A stretch of DNA of 64,000 nt from Thamnidium elegans. Its lineage: Eukaryota; Mucoromycota; Mucoromycetes; Mucorales; Mucoraceae. The notes beneath the pieces are model-generated. The model ran no database searches, had not been told where the DNA came from, and was given only the letters and a program-made list of their open reading frames with translations. The translations under genes and the position numbers were made by a program. Below are positions 48,201 to 58,522 of the stretch, in pieces. Position 1 is the stretch's first letter, and each line of letters starts with the position of its first letter. The stretch covers positions 542,782 to 606,781 of the forward strand of contig JAIXMG010000022.1 of NCBI GenBank assembly GCA_025201345.1, in the 5' to 3' direction.

Positions 48201-51146
48201 ATAGCAAAAAGATAAGTAAACATAGTGCAACTTTTTCTCTCCAAGCTAAACGTACATCACGTCTCTTCATACCACCACAATGGTTTAATGCGGGAGAAGG
48301 AACCCACCACGTCAAGAACCAAACAAACAAGAGCCATTTTTTACGTATACCAGTCATCGGTTCTTCTTCGTCTAATTCAATTTGATCTGCTTTTTTATCT
48401 TTTCCTGTACCTGTATTTGCATTTTCTTGAATCCCATGTTGACCATTTAATAAAAACGTATTGGTCTTTTTATTTTCAAGTGTTGCTTGTGAGAATACTT
48501 CGGATCCACTGTAATCATTTAAACCAGATTCATCCATATAATCATCTTCTGAGACTGCAGATGAAGTCATGGCGTCGTTAAATGAGTACGCATCAAATGG
48601 TTTTTGACCAGCTAATAATGCACCTCCGCCAATTAATGAAAGTTTAGATTTTTTTGATTCGGTTTTTTCTAAACTACGTAAATCATCTTCTAGTACTCTA
48701 AAAGCATGATTCGATAAGTACACCTTAAAAATTAAACACAAGATTAGTTTAACAAATAATAGTTTTATATACTATATTTACTTTATTTCTACCAGTTGCC
48801 ATCCAAGTTTCATTCCAACCTAAAGATTGGGCTATATAAATACATTTATCTCTTGGAGATAAACTAAGATCTAACATTGTATTTAATGTTAACGGTATTG
48901 AAACGTGATAACGATCCCAGAATTCATCTAGTGTAAATACAGTGGTGTAATAATTCGATCTTAAACGTTTAATCATATCTGTCAACTTGAAATGTGATTG
49001 CTGTACAGCTACTCTTTTGATATCGCACGAATTAGGTAATGATAGATCATTGGGTCGAATACATAAGACGAACCATGGTAATGTACTAGATAATGCTTGT
49101 GTCAGATCTGCCATGCCTGTGACCACTAGATCTGCAATGGTAGATACATCAGATTGAAAGGAGGTAGATAATGTTGATTTGACGTCAGCAGGTTTATGGT
49201 CATGAAGCGAAGAAGAAGCTGTATTGACACCATTGATGGCTGTATTTGAATTCACCATACCTTGTGAAGGTGAACGTAAAGGACGAATACCTTGTTGTTG
49301 AGAAAGTACACGGTTTCGGGTACCGTCATCTTGACCTAAAATTGTATCGTCAAACAAACAAGCAACCAGGCCATTACCTGTAGGAGGATTATAAGCATTT
49401 CCACGAAACAAGGCGATGAAATCATTACAGAGATAATCTTGATTACGTTCGGTAAAATAACGAGGATCATATGTTGTTGTACCCCAAAAGTGTTGAATTG
49501 AAAATAATTTCGATCCTGTATCACTTTTTTTAAAAACAAGTGTTTGATCATGAATAGCACTCTTGTTAGCACTAGCATAATTATCTACTAATGTTTCATC
49601 ATCATCATAACGTTGCTGCTGTTGTTGTTGACGGGTAGCTTGTGTATTCATAATAGACCATAGACCTTTGGAAGGATGGGTGAAAAGATCTACGGCTGTT
49701 GCAGTAGTAGACCAAGTATCAAATGGAACTGTAATACCTTGTTCGGTATATTCTTGTTTATCACGCTCAAATATACTAGTCAACATAAACTGGTGCATAC
49801 TTTCTTGAATGAAATGAAACGTCAATTGATCAAATCCGCTACCCGAAGGTCTTGAAGTTACCCAACCAGGAATATCTAATAAGCTAATAAAACTATGAGC
49901 GTTCTTTGGTGTCATACGATCATTTATTTGTTCCACCAGCCAAGTAAATAAAAGACAATACAAAGATTGAGCTAAATCGTCTCTTTGTTTTCCAGCTTGT
50001 TCAGGGTCTAGAAATAAAGTAGTTATATCTCTTTTGATTAATTTACTCTTGAATGTTAAAGCACTCATAAGCGAATTGGGATCGACACCGAGTAAATCAG
50101 CTGCAGTAGTTAAAGTATCAACATTTTTAATAATAGCAGCATCTTGTGAATTATTAGGGTCTTCAATAAAATGAATATTTCCTAAATGTAAAATAGCAGA
50201 TAGAACTTGATATATTTGACCCACCCTTTGCTTTTGGAATAACATGGCTTTTAATGCAATACGAAGTTCAGCATCAGCCGCTGCATCATCAAGCGAGGAA
50301 GCTCTTGAAGTGGTTGTTTTTGATAAATATTGAAATGTTGACCAATCGGAAAGACCTAGTCGAGTTTTTTCTTCTTGTGTTGCACCTGCTAACAAATTAT
50401 AAAATATATGAAAGTTTCGTTCGTCTTGTCCCGCGCCAGTTATTCTATTCTTTTCAAGAGAATATGGCATAAAAGAAGCACCGGCTAATCGACCTCTTTC
50501 AGAAAAATGAATTTCGACAAACAAAGCACATCTTGAAGCATTGTCGTGTTGTAAACTTTTGGCATGACTAAAAGCACGTATAATTGTCTGGGCATGTAAA
50601 ACGTTGGTTTGAACGCGAGTTGTTTTTCTATGCGTACTTAGTGCAATTAGATGATCTAAAGATTGTTTGAATTGTTCTGATTTACCACTTCCACTTTCAC
50701 CACTATATATATATAGGGGAGAGGGGAGGGGGGGGGGAGAAAGGATGAGGAGGAGAAAGGAGGTTAAGGGACTGGTTCTATAGTTATAAAAATAAAGAAA
50801 TTACCTAAATAAGATTGACTGGTTAATACTAGTTCTTCTCATATGTAAATATGCATGGTTCACGAGTTGATATAAATGGGGTTCTCTCCATTGATTCACT
50901 TTTGCACTTGATGTATCTTTATATTCCGCAATATAATCTGCTTTTACATTACTCAGGTTATCGTTCACAGCGTATGGGTTTAATGCGATTAATACAGTTG
51001 GACTAACATTGGTATAAATCAGATCATTTAAATATCTTTGTCGTAAGATATCAGCGAGTTCATCTGATGAAAGTTCTCGGGGCAATAGCGTTAGATCTGT
51101 AATTAGTACATTTTGCTGTGATTGCTGTGGCTGTTGTTGTTGTTGT

Positions 51147-51199
<53 letters not shown>

Positions 51200-51205
51200 T
51201 GACAT
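45229..51205 (-). CDS. Chitin synthase with N-terminal myosin motor-like domain (class V type)
   Basis: Four exons (51205-50805, 50702-48782, 48723-47391, 47324-45229) encode about 1,916 residues. A poly-Gln N-terminus leads into a myosin motor domain with the P-loop GESGSGKS, spliced together at the exon 1/2 junction. Later motor sequences include LDIPGW and FVLCIRPND. Next come membrane segments, a cytochrome-b5-like domain (KFAPHHWASEVIPDNVIFDYAGKDATN region) and the chitin synthase catalytic domain with DADTEV, the LGEDRYLTTL block and QRRRWINS. Terminal membrane helices and a C-terminal DEK_C domain (DEIRREVQRITASAD...) complete it. This architecture polymerises GlcNAc at the hyphal tip, with the motor domain assisting delivery along actin. 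The last intron (47325-47390) is 66 nt and leaves the frame open, so it is easily missed. Removing it restores LLIVTGFLCAVIL. Confidence 0.93.
51129..51202 (-). repeat. CAG/CAA trinucleotide repeat encoding poly-Gln
   Basis: About 25 consecutive Gln codons (mostly CAA/CAG alternating, seen on the plus strand as TTG/CTG) lie directly after the Met-Ser start of the chitin synthase. Length polymorphism is likely. Confidence 0.9.
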
Positions 51206-51357
51206 TATTTCATTCGAAGTACTAATTTTTTTTTATTTTAAAGAATATATATTTTTGTTTTTGTTATATACACTTTTTTTCTTTTTTTTTTTGGTTATAT
51301 ATGCCCGCCCCTATATATTAATAGTTTAAATAAATAAAAAATAACAGGCAAAAAAAA

Positions 51358-51427
51358 AAGAGAGAGAATAAAGAGAGAGAAAAAGAGAAAAAGAGAAAAA
51401 GAGAGAGAGAGAGAGAGAGAGAGCGAT
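51358..51427. repeat. GA-rich microsatellite
   Basis: An AGAGAG/AAAGAG tract of ~70 bp, ending in a pure GA run of about 24 nt, lies ~150 bp upstream of the chitin synthase ATG (seen there as a CT tract). It may act as a pyrimidine-rich promoter element. Confidence 0.75.
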
Positions 51428-52250
51428 AGAAAAGAATTGAAGAGAAAGAAGAGAGATCAAGTGTTAATATCCTCCTTTTTAAGTCAATAACGCCCCTTTA
51501 GTATAAAAGCAAAAGTCTTTTCTATATGCTGTTTGATTTGTTATATACCAACTCTCTTTCCCCTTGAATATTAGGGCTATGCGATTTACCAAATATTATG
51601 TATGTAGTTCGCTTAGAAGATGACTTTTCATGTATTTGTATTTATATATACTTGATTCAGTTTCCGTTATGGAGTCTCTATTGCAATTGTATACTTGAAT
51701 AGTAAGGAATTAACTGTATCCTAGTTACAGTGTGTTAGGTAAATAAGAAATTTTCATTTCAACTACTACATTATATAAACTGTTAAGTATTGAGAATATT
51801 ATAAGGAGATCTTATAACTAACAAACATATGATGAAGCAGTAACGATCAGAATACAGTCGCTATTGTACACTCATATATTGTATTTTGTTTTAATCTGCG
51901 TTTTTAAAGTATATTATAAAGATAATCTATTGATTCAATATATATATATATATATATAACCGGCGCACATTGTAACTGTTTAATCATCAAGAAAATGAGA
52001 TTGTTTCTATGTCCATTATCCCCTTGCCTCTCTGTTATCATGTATCGTCCCCCTTTCTTCATGCATTTTGGTTTTTGCACAGCATCTTGATCTAAAAATA
52101 TTTTATTTTGTTTCCCGCCTAATTTTGAGTGCTGTCTTTGTAGACTTTAAAAAAATACAGAAAAAAAAAGGGGGAAAATATTACAAAAGAGAGATCATTT
52201 AAAGCGAACTAATGCTGATCACTAAATCGACAATAGATGTGTATATATAT

Positions 52251-52270
52251 ATGTGTGTGTGTGTGTGTGT
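52251..52270. repeat. GT dinucleotide repeat
   Basis: A short microsatellite of about ten GT units, preceded by an AT stretch. Confidence 0.8.
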
Positions 52271-53300
52271 TATTTTACTCAAGGTACACTGATATGGCCT
52301 GCATTTGTGATACATTTCTATAATGCAAGGAATCGTCCAACCAATTCTTTATTTATATATTTAATCAACTGAATAAAAATCATTTCATTAAATTTTTTTT
52401 TTCTTCGATTTAAATTAAAAATAAAGTAACCTTTTCTTTTCGTATTGTGTAATAAAGTAAAAAAGGGAAAAAGTTTATTTTTCCTTCGTATCACTCAATA
52501 ATCATGTAATACAAAAGTGGAAGGAGTACCACTTTATATTAAGGTCTTACGCATCCTTCCTGTTCCGTGGAAAAAAAAAGTATAATATTTACACCCAGTC
52601 ATTATTTTATTCGCAAACAAAACGTTCGAAAGGATATTTATATACTAGTTTTTTATGATTAGTTATTCTCTACAATGCATATCACTGCATTAAAAGAAAT
52701 TATAGCGACGACAATAAAGACCAGTAGGATAGATACTAAATCGTATATACGAACCTAACAAAATATGAAAAAAAGGTGCAGTGAAACTTTCTTATTTTGT
52801 TTTGTAAAACTTGAATAAAGAAGGGTCCTGAATCGTTACTTAAAACGGTTCTACAAATCAACAATTAAGGTAGTAATTATTGTTCAGGAAAAAAGGGAAA
52901 GCTCTTAAACGTATGTAAGCAACGCTCTTCATTACTTAATAGGTCATTTGAATAGGTTCCAATGGCATGGTCAATGTGATATTTAGCATTTTGCTCAACA
53001 CTTCATTTAAAAAAGTCGGCATCCATTGGCTAGCTAGGAATAACGACTTCACACGCCCGTTGAGCTTAAAAATATAAAAAGGGTGCACGAACAAAATATT
53101 CCCAGCCTGTGTCCTAATAATTGTATTACATTTATCAATATATTAAGGAAATAAGCGCCCTAGATAGATTATATAAAATCTAAAGAAAAAAAAAAGTACA
53201 ATACCAAGCCTTTTCTTTTTCCTTTTCTTATTTTTTTTTTTAAAAAAAAAAAAAGAAATTCTCTTCTAATAATCTCAAAACAAAAAAGACAATAGCAAAA

Positions 53301-55079
53301 ATGATTGACTTTACAAAAAAAGGAAATCAATCAACTTTATTATACAATACCTCTTCCATATCAAGCTCATCTTGTACTAATAATTCAACTACAACAACTT
53401 CATCTTCAGTAGCAAGTGGATCAAGTTCTATTATCAGTTCAGAAACTGCTTCATTTTCCGACCCTTACAATTTATCCTTTCTCACAGAGAACCAAAAAGT
53501 GTATCATAGTCTTATGGACGATTTATCCATCATAGACAATATCCATGATACTATTATCTGTGATCAGGATTCAAGTCTATATGGTAATTAAAAACGACAA
53601 TTCATTAAATCGAAAAAAAAAGTCGGTCTAATCGCACTTCTCTAATAGATAAACAAGTTATCGATATAGCAAGACATGTATCACTTAAACACCAAGCGCT
53701 TCTCACGCTTTTGCAATCAGAAGTGAGTTATGTCAATGACCTTTTTATTTTTCACGAATCATTTGGGCTTCGACTAAAAGCATGGGTTGATAATACGTCT
53801 GATAAAGATGTAATCGCTAAACTCAAAAATACACCTGCAAGAGAAGACTTGAATATGTTACTCTCTAGTTTACATGAAATTGCAACGATACATGCGTCTC
53901 TTTTGGAAGATTTAAAAGAAAGGTATCTTGAGCGATACATTACGCTTAATTGGTTACTAATAATTTCTTAAAATAGAGTTCGAGTTTGGGGACCAACTCA
54001 ATTGATTTCAGACATCTTTGATGGTTTTGTACGTTGTTATACAAAGTTATAATCTATGACAAACAATCGCTCATTTTTATTATTATTATTTTTGGTTTTT
54101 AGTACAATAAGTTGACATTATACGAACCTTTCATGCACCATCATCCTAAATTTATTATGCTACTGGACGTACTTTATAAACTCCCTACTTTTACAAAATT
54201 TCTTGAAGCTGTTTCGAGTGAAAGCAAGAATCGCGCCGTCCCTTTTAAAATGAACGATATTCTTCATTACATATATACACCACTTCATCGTCTTAATGTG
54301 TACTGCAAATCTCTTCGACAATTAGGTTATTACAGTGATCCTTCGCATCCAGATTATTACTGTTTGCAAATTATATCCCGAAAATTCAAGTCTTTAGAAA
54401 CAGAGTGGTTTGATAGGTAAAATACTGTTAGTTACATTTTTATTGAGTCAATGAAATTAATTCTTTTTTTTTTAAAAAAAAAAAAAGGGTGCATGATTGC
54501 CAATCACATCTAATGGTGTTAGAAGCGTTCCGTACTATTCAAGAATGCCCAATTAATGTCACTAAAAATCGTCGACTATTATTATTTGCACATCTCATCA
54601 AAGTAGATTTAGATGATATCACATTAACAACAGATATTCGTATGTACTTTCTCTACAACGATAAATTAATTTACTGTAAAAAGCAAAGAGAGAAACGAGC
54701 AGATTTGGATAAAAAATTAGTGTACAAAGGAACCCTTAATTTACGTGGAGCACAAATCAGGCAATTAGCACCATCGTTTTTAATGAAAATGTGCGAAGTA
54801 AAAAAATCTATATTCAGAATTGGTAAAAAGTCATCGGATTCAAATTCATTACCTGGCGTCGAAGCTTTTGGTTTTGAGTTAGTTACTTCTGATGTTAACA
54901 TTAACGCTATGTCTCCACTTCATCAGAATTATCAAAGTGCATCAGCAGGAGCTGGTGCTCCCATTATAAGAAGACATGTGATAAGAACCCGATCACAAGC
55001 AGAGCAAAATGTATGGTTTGAAACCATGCGCAAAGCTATAGCTGCATCAAGTGAACCAAATCTTCCTTTAGCCGGTTAA
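53301..55079 (+). CDS. Rho guanine-nucleotide exchange factor (DH-PH)
   Basis: Five exons (53301-53583, 53649-53922, 53977-54028, 54103-54416, 54488-55079) encode 504 residues. After a ~95-residue Ser/Thr-rich leader, the DH domain is visible: LLTLLQSEVSYVNDLFIFHESF (CR1-like), an ISDIFDGFYNKLTLYEPFMHHHPKF segment, and ILHYIYTPLHRLNVYCKSLRQL (CR3-like, with the P-x-x-R-L...Y pattern). The PH domain follows (NRRLLLFAHLIKVD, FLYNDKLIYCKK, LVYKGTLNLRGAQIRQL) and ends in the helix QAEQNVWFETMRKAI. It would activate a Rho or Cdc42-type GTPase, fitting polarity and wall growth next to a chitin synthase. No BAR, DEP or CNH domain is present. Confidence 0.87.
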
Positions 55080-56154
55080 TTGACTACTACAAAAAAATCA
55101 TCATGTATCCGTTACGCTCTTTATAATTTATATTCCTTTTTAACTTATTATAACCCATTGTAAATCTCCTTTTTTATTTCCCCTCTCCCCTCTTTTTTTT
55201 TTTACGCATACTATACACAGAAAGTGATACAGTAATTTTGATATGTAATCATTTAACACACAAAAAAATTATGTAATCTAAAAAAATTCTTCCTTCCTGA
55301 TTCAATTTAATAAATATTATACCGTTTCAACTATTGTATAAGCACTCATACAATGAAAGGGTCATTTATCGCCTTTTTAGTATTATTATGCAAACTTATT
55401 ATTTATGTAATGATTGAAAATATATTGTACGCTTTATATCGATAGGTATGATTCAGCCCGTTGTGTATATACCGTCGTAGATTTTAATTTCGTGTATAGT
55501 TTATAAAAAAAATGTTATCTATGGTTACTCTACCGGATTTAACTTATTAAAGTGTTTTTTTCTAAGGTAAAGATTTATTATATAAGATCTAATCGCTTAG
55601 ATTTTCTACTTCGTCATTGTAATGATTTTATATTAAGTTTCGCATATCCGTAATACGCTATGCCTTTTAGGTCCCCTTACTTGTTTTAAATAAATAGAAA
55701 AATGCGACAATTAAAATCGATACCTATCTAAGCAGGCAATTTTAATAATTACTACCAGACATAGCAAAGTTAAATTTCATAGAGATATATTTATACGTAT
55801 ATCATACAACTTAAATTATATCTTTATTGCCTTGAGACTCGTCTCCTCGTTAATGGTCTCCTCACAGACTTTTATATCATTAGGAACAGCGCCAACATCA
55901 TATATAGACTCACTACTAACAGCAGTCGTATCATCAACGGTAGGTAAAAATATTAAATAATTCTACTTATAAAACAGGACCTGGTACTCACTCTTGTTTT
56001 GTTTTCTACAGCTTTTCGACTTGGTATTGTCGTAGTCATAGTATAAAAAGAGCAATATTCTATTTAACAAACTTTATCTATCTTTCAACTTTTTAATTAT
56101 ACTTTTGGTTTTATCCTAGAACTCATAGTGCTACACAATGTCTTTTATTTATCC
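55080..56154. other. Intergenic region with possible minor coding remnant
   Basis: About 1.1 kb. A minus-strand frame ending at a TAA (55816-55818) reads about 43 sense codons (…ESIYDVGAVPNDIKVCEET…) of ordinary composition. A short plus-strand stretch near 55966-55998 (ACTTATAAAACAGGACCTGG) resembles a segment of the LTRs downstream. The region is probably old retroelement debris plus the RhoGEF 3' UTR. Confidence 0.4.
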
Positions 56155-56728
56155 CCTGTAACACTAGATCAAGAACAATGCTCCTTGACGAGGATGGCTG
56201 TAAACAAATTTTAACCTTCTCTTTATTTATAAAAAAACCTTTAGCTTAGCTCTTTTATTTTGTTCCTGAATTCCCTTGGATCTCACTTTTTTTTTTTTAC
56301 TAATGTTACACGGTTCTCTCTTTTTTCTTTGGTTACACTATTTAGTGGTGGATCATCCATGAAGTGGACCATCCATGAAGTGGATACTCTATAACCTTAA
56401 CTTTATTTTCTTACTTTACCCATAAAATATCTGTTTGTCATAATTTAAAAAACATATAAATAGCCAACAAAAAAAAGACACAATCTAATAAAAATGATTC
56501 ATTTTGTTTATAATTTAATCTTATACTTCTTTAACTTATAAAAGATCTCTTAACTAGCTCTTTTATTCATCTCTTTATTCTATATTTTATTTTATACTTG
56601 AATTCCCTTGGATCTCACTCTCCATTGTACTCTTATCTAAAAACCCTTTATTTACCTTATTTTACCTAAGTCGTTCTACTTATAAAACAGGAACTGGTGC
56701 TCACTTAAACTTACTATTACCTTTTATC
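56155..56728 (+). repeat. Older, diverged LTR copies next to the intact element
   Basis: Two partial relatives of the downstream LTR lie in tandem. The first (~56155-56325) has a TGTAACAC start, a TCAAGAAC...CTTGACGAGGAT segment and TTCCTGAATTCCCTTGGATC. The second (~56325-56728) has GGTTACAC, a duplicated ATCCATGAAGTGGA, ACTTATAAAAGA, CTTGAATTCCCTTGGATC and TATAAAACAGGAACTGGTGC. It breaks off inside the LTR 3' part exactly where the younger LTR begins with TGTTACATAG. Confidence 0.65.
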
Positions 56729-57176
56729 TGTTACATAGTGACTTACAATTTTTGTGGTGTCACAAATCCAAGAAGGACGCTCGTTGAAGAGGATCCTCCT
56801 TAACAAGGATTGTCTTTTAAACTTTAACTTAAAATAATACCTTTTTTGTAATAATCTAAAATAATATAAATAACCATCAAAAAATCATACTCTAATAAAA
56901 ATTCAATTCACATTTTGTAAACAACTTTATCTTATACTTCTCTTAACTTATAAAAGACCTTTAAATCAGCTCTTTTATTTTTACCTTTACTTTATATTTT
57001 ATTTTGTTCCTGAATTCCCTTGGATCTTACCTTCCATTGTACTTTTTACCAAAACCCTTTATTTTCTTTATTTACTTAAGTCGTTCTACTTATAAAACAG
57101 GAACTGGTGCTCACTTAAACTTACTATTACCTATTACCTTTTATTTTATTACTCTACCACATCCCAAATTCTAACA
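56729..57176 (+). repeat. Left LTR
   Basis: Begins TGTTACATAG and ends CTAACA, the usual TG...CA form, ~448 bp. A TATA box (TATAAAAG) lies at 56949-56956. It matches the right LTR except for single-base indels. Confidence 0.85.
56949..56956 (+). promoter_or_regulatory. Putative TATA box in LTR
   Basis: TATAAAAG in the middle of the left LTR, repeated at the same place in the right LTR. It is positioned to start the genomic transcript within the LTR. Confidence 0.5.
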
Positions 57177-57178
57177 CG

Positions 57179-57195
57179 TGGTGCTCACTAACAGG
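57179..57195 (+). other. Putative primer-binding site
   Basis: TGGTGCTCACTAACAGG begins two bases after the LTR end. A TGG start is what pairs with a tRNA CCA 3' end. The tRNA cannot be named without this organism's tRNA set. Confidence 0.5.
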
Positions 57196-57337
57196 GCATT
57201 TCATTATATATCTTTGATACAACTCTATATCAAGAACTTTATTTTACTGTTTGGGTCAAATTTTCTTCAAAATTTCTACCTTTGAACAACTACTACTTTT
57301 AACAACTTATTTACAAATTTATTTCAAATCACCGCTA

Positions 57338-58522
57338 ATGAACGATCAAGCTGTGTTGGCAAACCACCATTTATCTGGCTCAACTTTTAATCAAGCTGAA
57401 TCCCACTCTGGTTATCTCTACCCATCAAGAAAAATGACTTTAATTGAATTTTCTGGTGCTGAAGGTGAAGATTTCCGCAACTTTGAAGAAGCGTTGGAGT
57501 CTTACTTTGCTATGCATAATATTATGACTGACTCTCGCAAACTTCTTATTTTACGCGCGCAACTCCGTAGAACTGCTAAGAATTTCTTTGAAAGAAGACT
57601 TGCCCGTGAACCTGTCTTGGAACCAGGACTTACCTACCAAGAGGCCATCGATATTCTCAAGGTTGAATATGTGACTCCTGAATTAATCACTCGATATACT
57701 ATTGGCTTTAACTTGCTCTCTCAAGGAAAGGAAGAACATCCTAAAACATTTTTGGGTCGCTTACAAGAAGCTGCTCAGCTAGCTGAACTTGAAGATGCGG
57801 AACAACAAATCAAAATCCGTTTTCAAGTTGGTCTCTTACCTGAAATCCGAAAGTTCTGTGTCTTAAACTCTGCTGTCTCTTTTAACGATTACTTAACTAA
57901 GGCTGAAGGCTGGTGGAACGCTGAGAAACCTCGCTCTATCTTTATAAAGAACAGTCCTTTTGCTCCTCGTGATATCGACAACTCTTTCGTTACTGAATAT
58001 GCTACTAAACCGAATCTATCTTTTAATAATCTTTCTTCTGGTGCTGATTTTTCTGTTCTGGATGTTTCTAGTCAACTAAATTCTGCATTAGCCAATTTGG
58101 GAACTGATCGTAACGCATTGAAGCAAGTGATTGCCTCTTTGCAAACGTTAGAGTTAAACCATATGGAAAATCAGAATACATTGACTGGATCCCCCCTCAA
58201 CTTGTCAAATCATACCGAGAATTTAGATATTAAAGAAATGATCAGGGAAGTTATGCAGGAAGAATTCAAAAGACAGAACAATAACAATAATTCCTCTTAC
58301 CGAAGAAACAACTCTAATTATGAAAATCGTCGTTACAATAATGATTACAACTATGAACGTCGAAATGATTATTCTCGTGGAAATGATGGTCGCAATTATA
58401 ACAACAACAATTCCAACCAAAGAAACAATAATCAAAATAATTATGACAACGGTAACGGTAACAACAGTCAGAGAAATGATAATCAATCCAACTCTGAAAA
58501 CAACAATCAGTCAAAAAACTAA
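57338..58522 (+). CDS. Retrotransposon Gag, without zinc knuckle
   Basis: A 394-residue frame starts at the first ATG. Residues ~30-230 carry a retrotransposon Gag-like capsid domain: MTLIEFSGAEGEDFRNFEEALESYF near the start, then ILRAQLRRTAKNFFERRL, LKVEYVTPELITRY and GLLPEIRKFCVL. The C-terminal ~80 residues are almost entirely Asn, Arg, Tyr and Asp. No CCHC zinc knuckle is present, so this basic Asn/Arg tail probably binds RNA instead. The stop codon TAA (58520-58522) directly follows an A-AAA-AAC heptamer. Confidence 0.88.
   Translation: MNDQAVLANHHLSGSTFNQAESHSGYLYPSRKMTLIEFSGAEGEDFRNFEEALESYFAMHNIMTDSRKLLILRAQLRRTAKNFFERRLAREPVLEPGLTYQEAIDILKVEYVTPELITRYTIGFNLLSQGKEEHPKTFLGRLQEAAQLAELEDAEQQIKIRFQVGLLPEIRKFCVLNSAVSFNDYLTKAEGWWNAEKPRSIFIKNSPFAPRDIDNSFVTEYATKPNLSFNNLSSGADFSVLDVSSQLNSALANLGTDRNALKQVIASLQTLELNHMENQNTLTGSPLNLSNHTENLDIKEMIREVMQEEFKRQNNNNNSSYRRNNSNYENRRYNNDYNYERRNDYSRGNDGRNYNNNNSNQRNNNQNNYDNGNGNNSQRNDNQSNSENNNQSKN
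58513..58519 (+). promoter_or_regulatory. -1 ribosomal frameshift heptamer A AAA AAC
   Basis: The last two sense codons of gag (AAA AAC), with the A before them, form a canonical X-XXY-YYZ slippery heptamer, and the gag TAA follows immediately. Slipping by -1 here continues into the frame that runs uninterrupted through protease, RT and RNase H. I did not identify a stimulatory pseudoknot. Confidence 0.75.

Larger units (their letters stand above)
51206..53300. other. Long intergenic region upstream of chitin synthase and RhoGEF
   Basis: About 2.1 kb without coding features lies between divergent genes, the longest such promoter region in the window. It includes a purine-rich GA tract at 51358-51427 close to the chitin synthase start, an AT stretch at 51940-51958, a GT repeat at ~52251-52270 and poly(T)/poly(A) close to the RhoGEF ATG. 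No RNA gene was recognised. Confidence 0.6.

Noticed and set aside
58223..58514. Minus-strand and alternative-frame ORFs over the Gag tail
   Set aside because: They come from the AAC/AAT-rich repeat of the gag C-terminus read in other frames.
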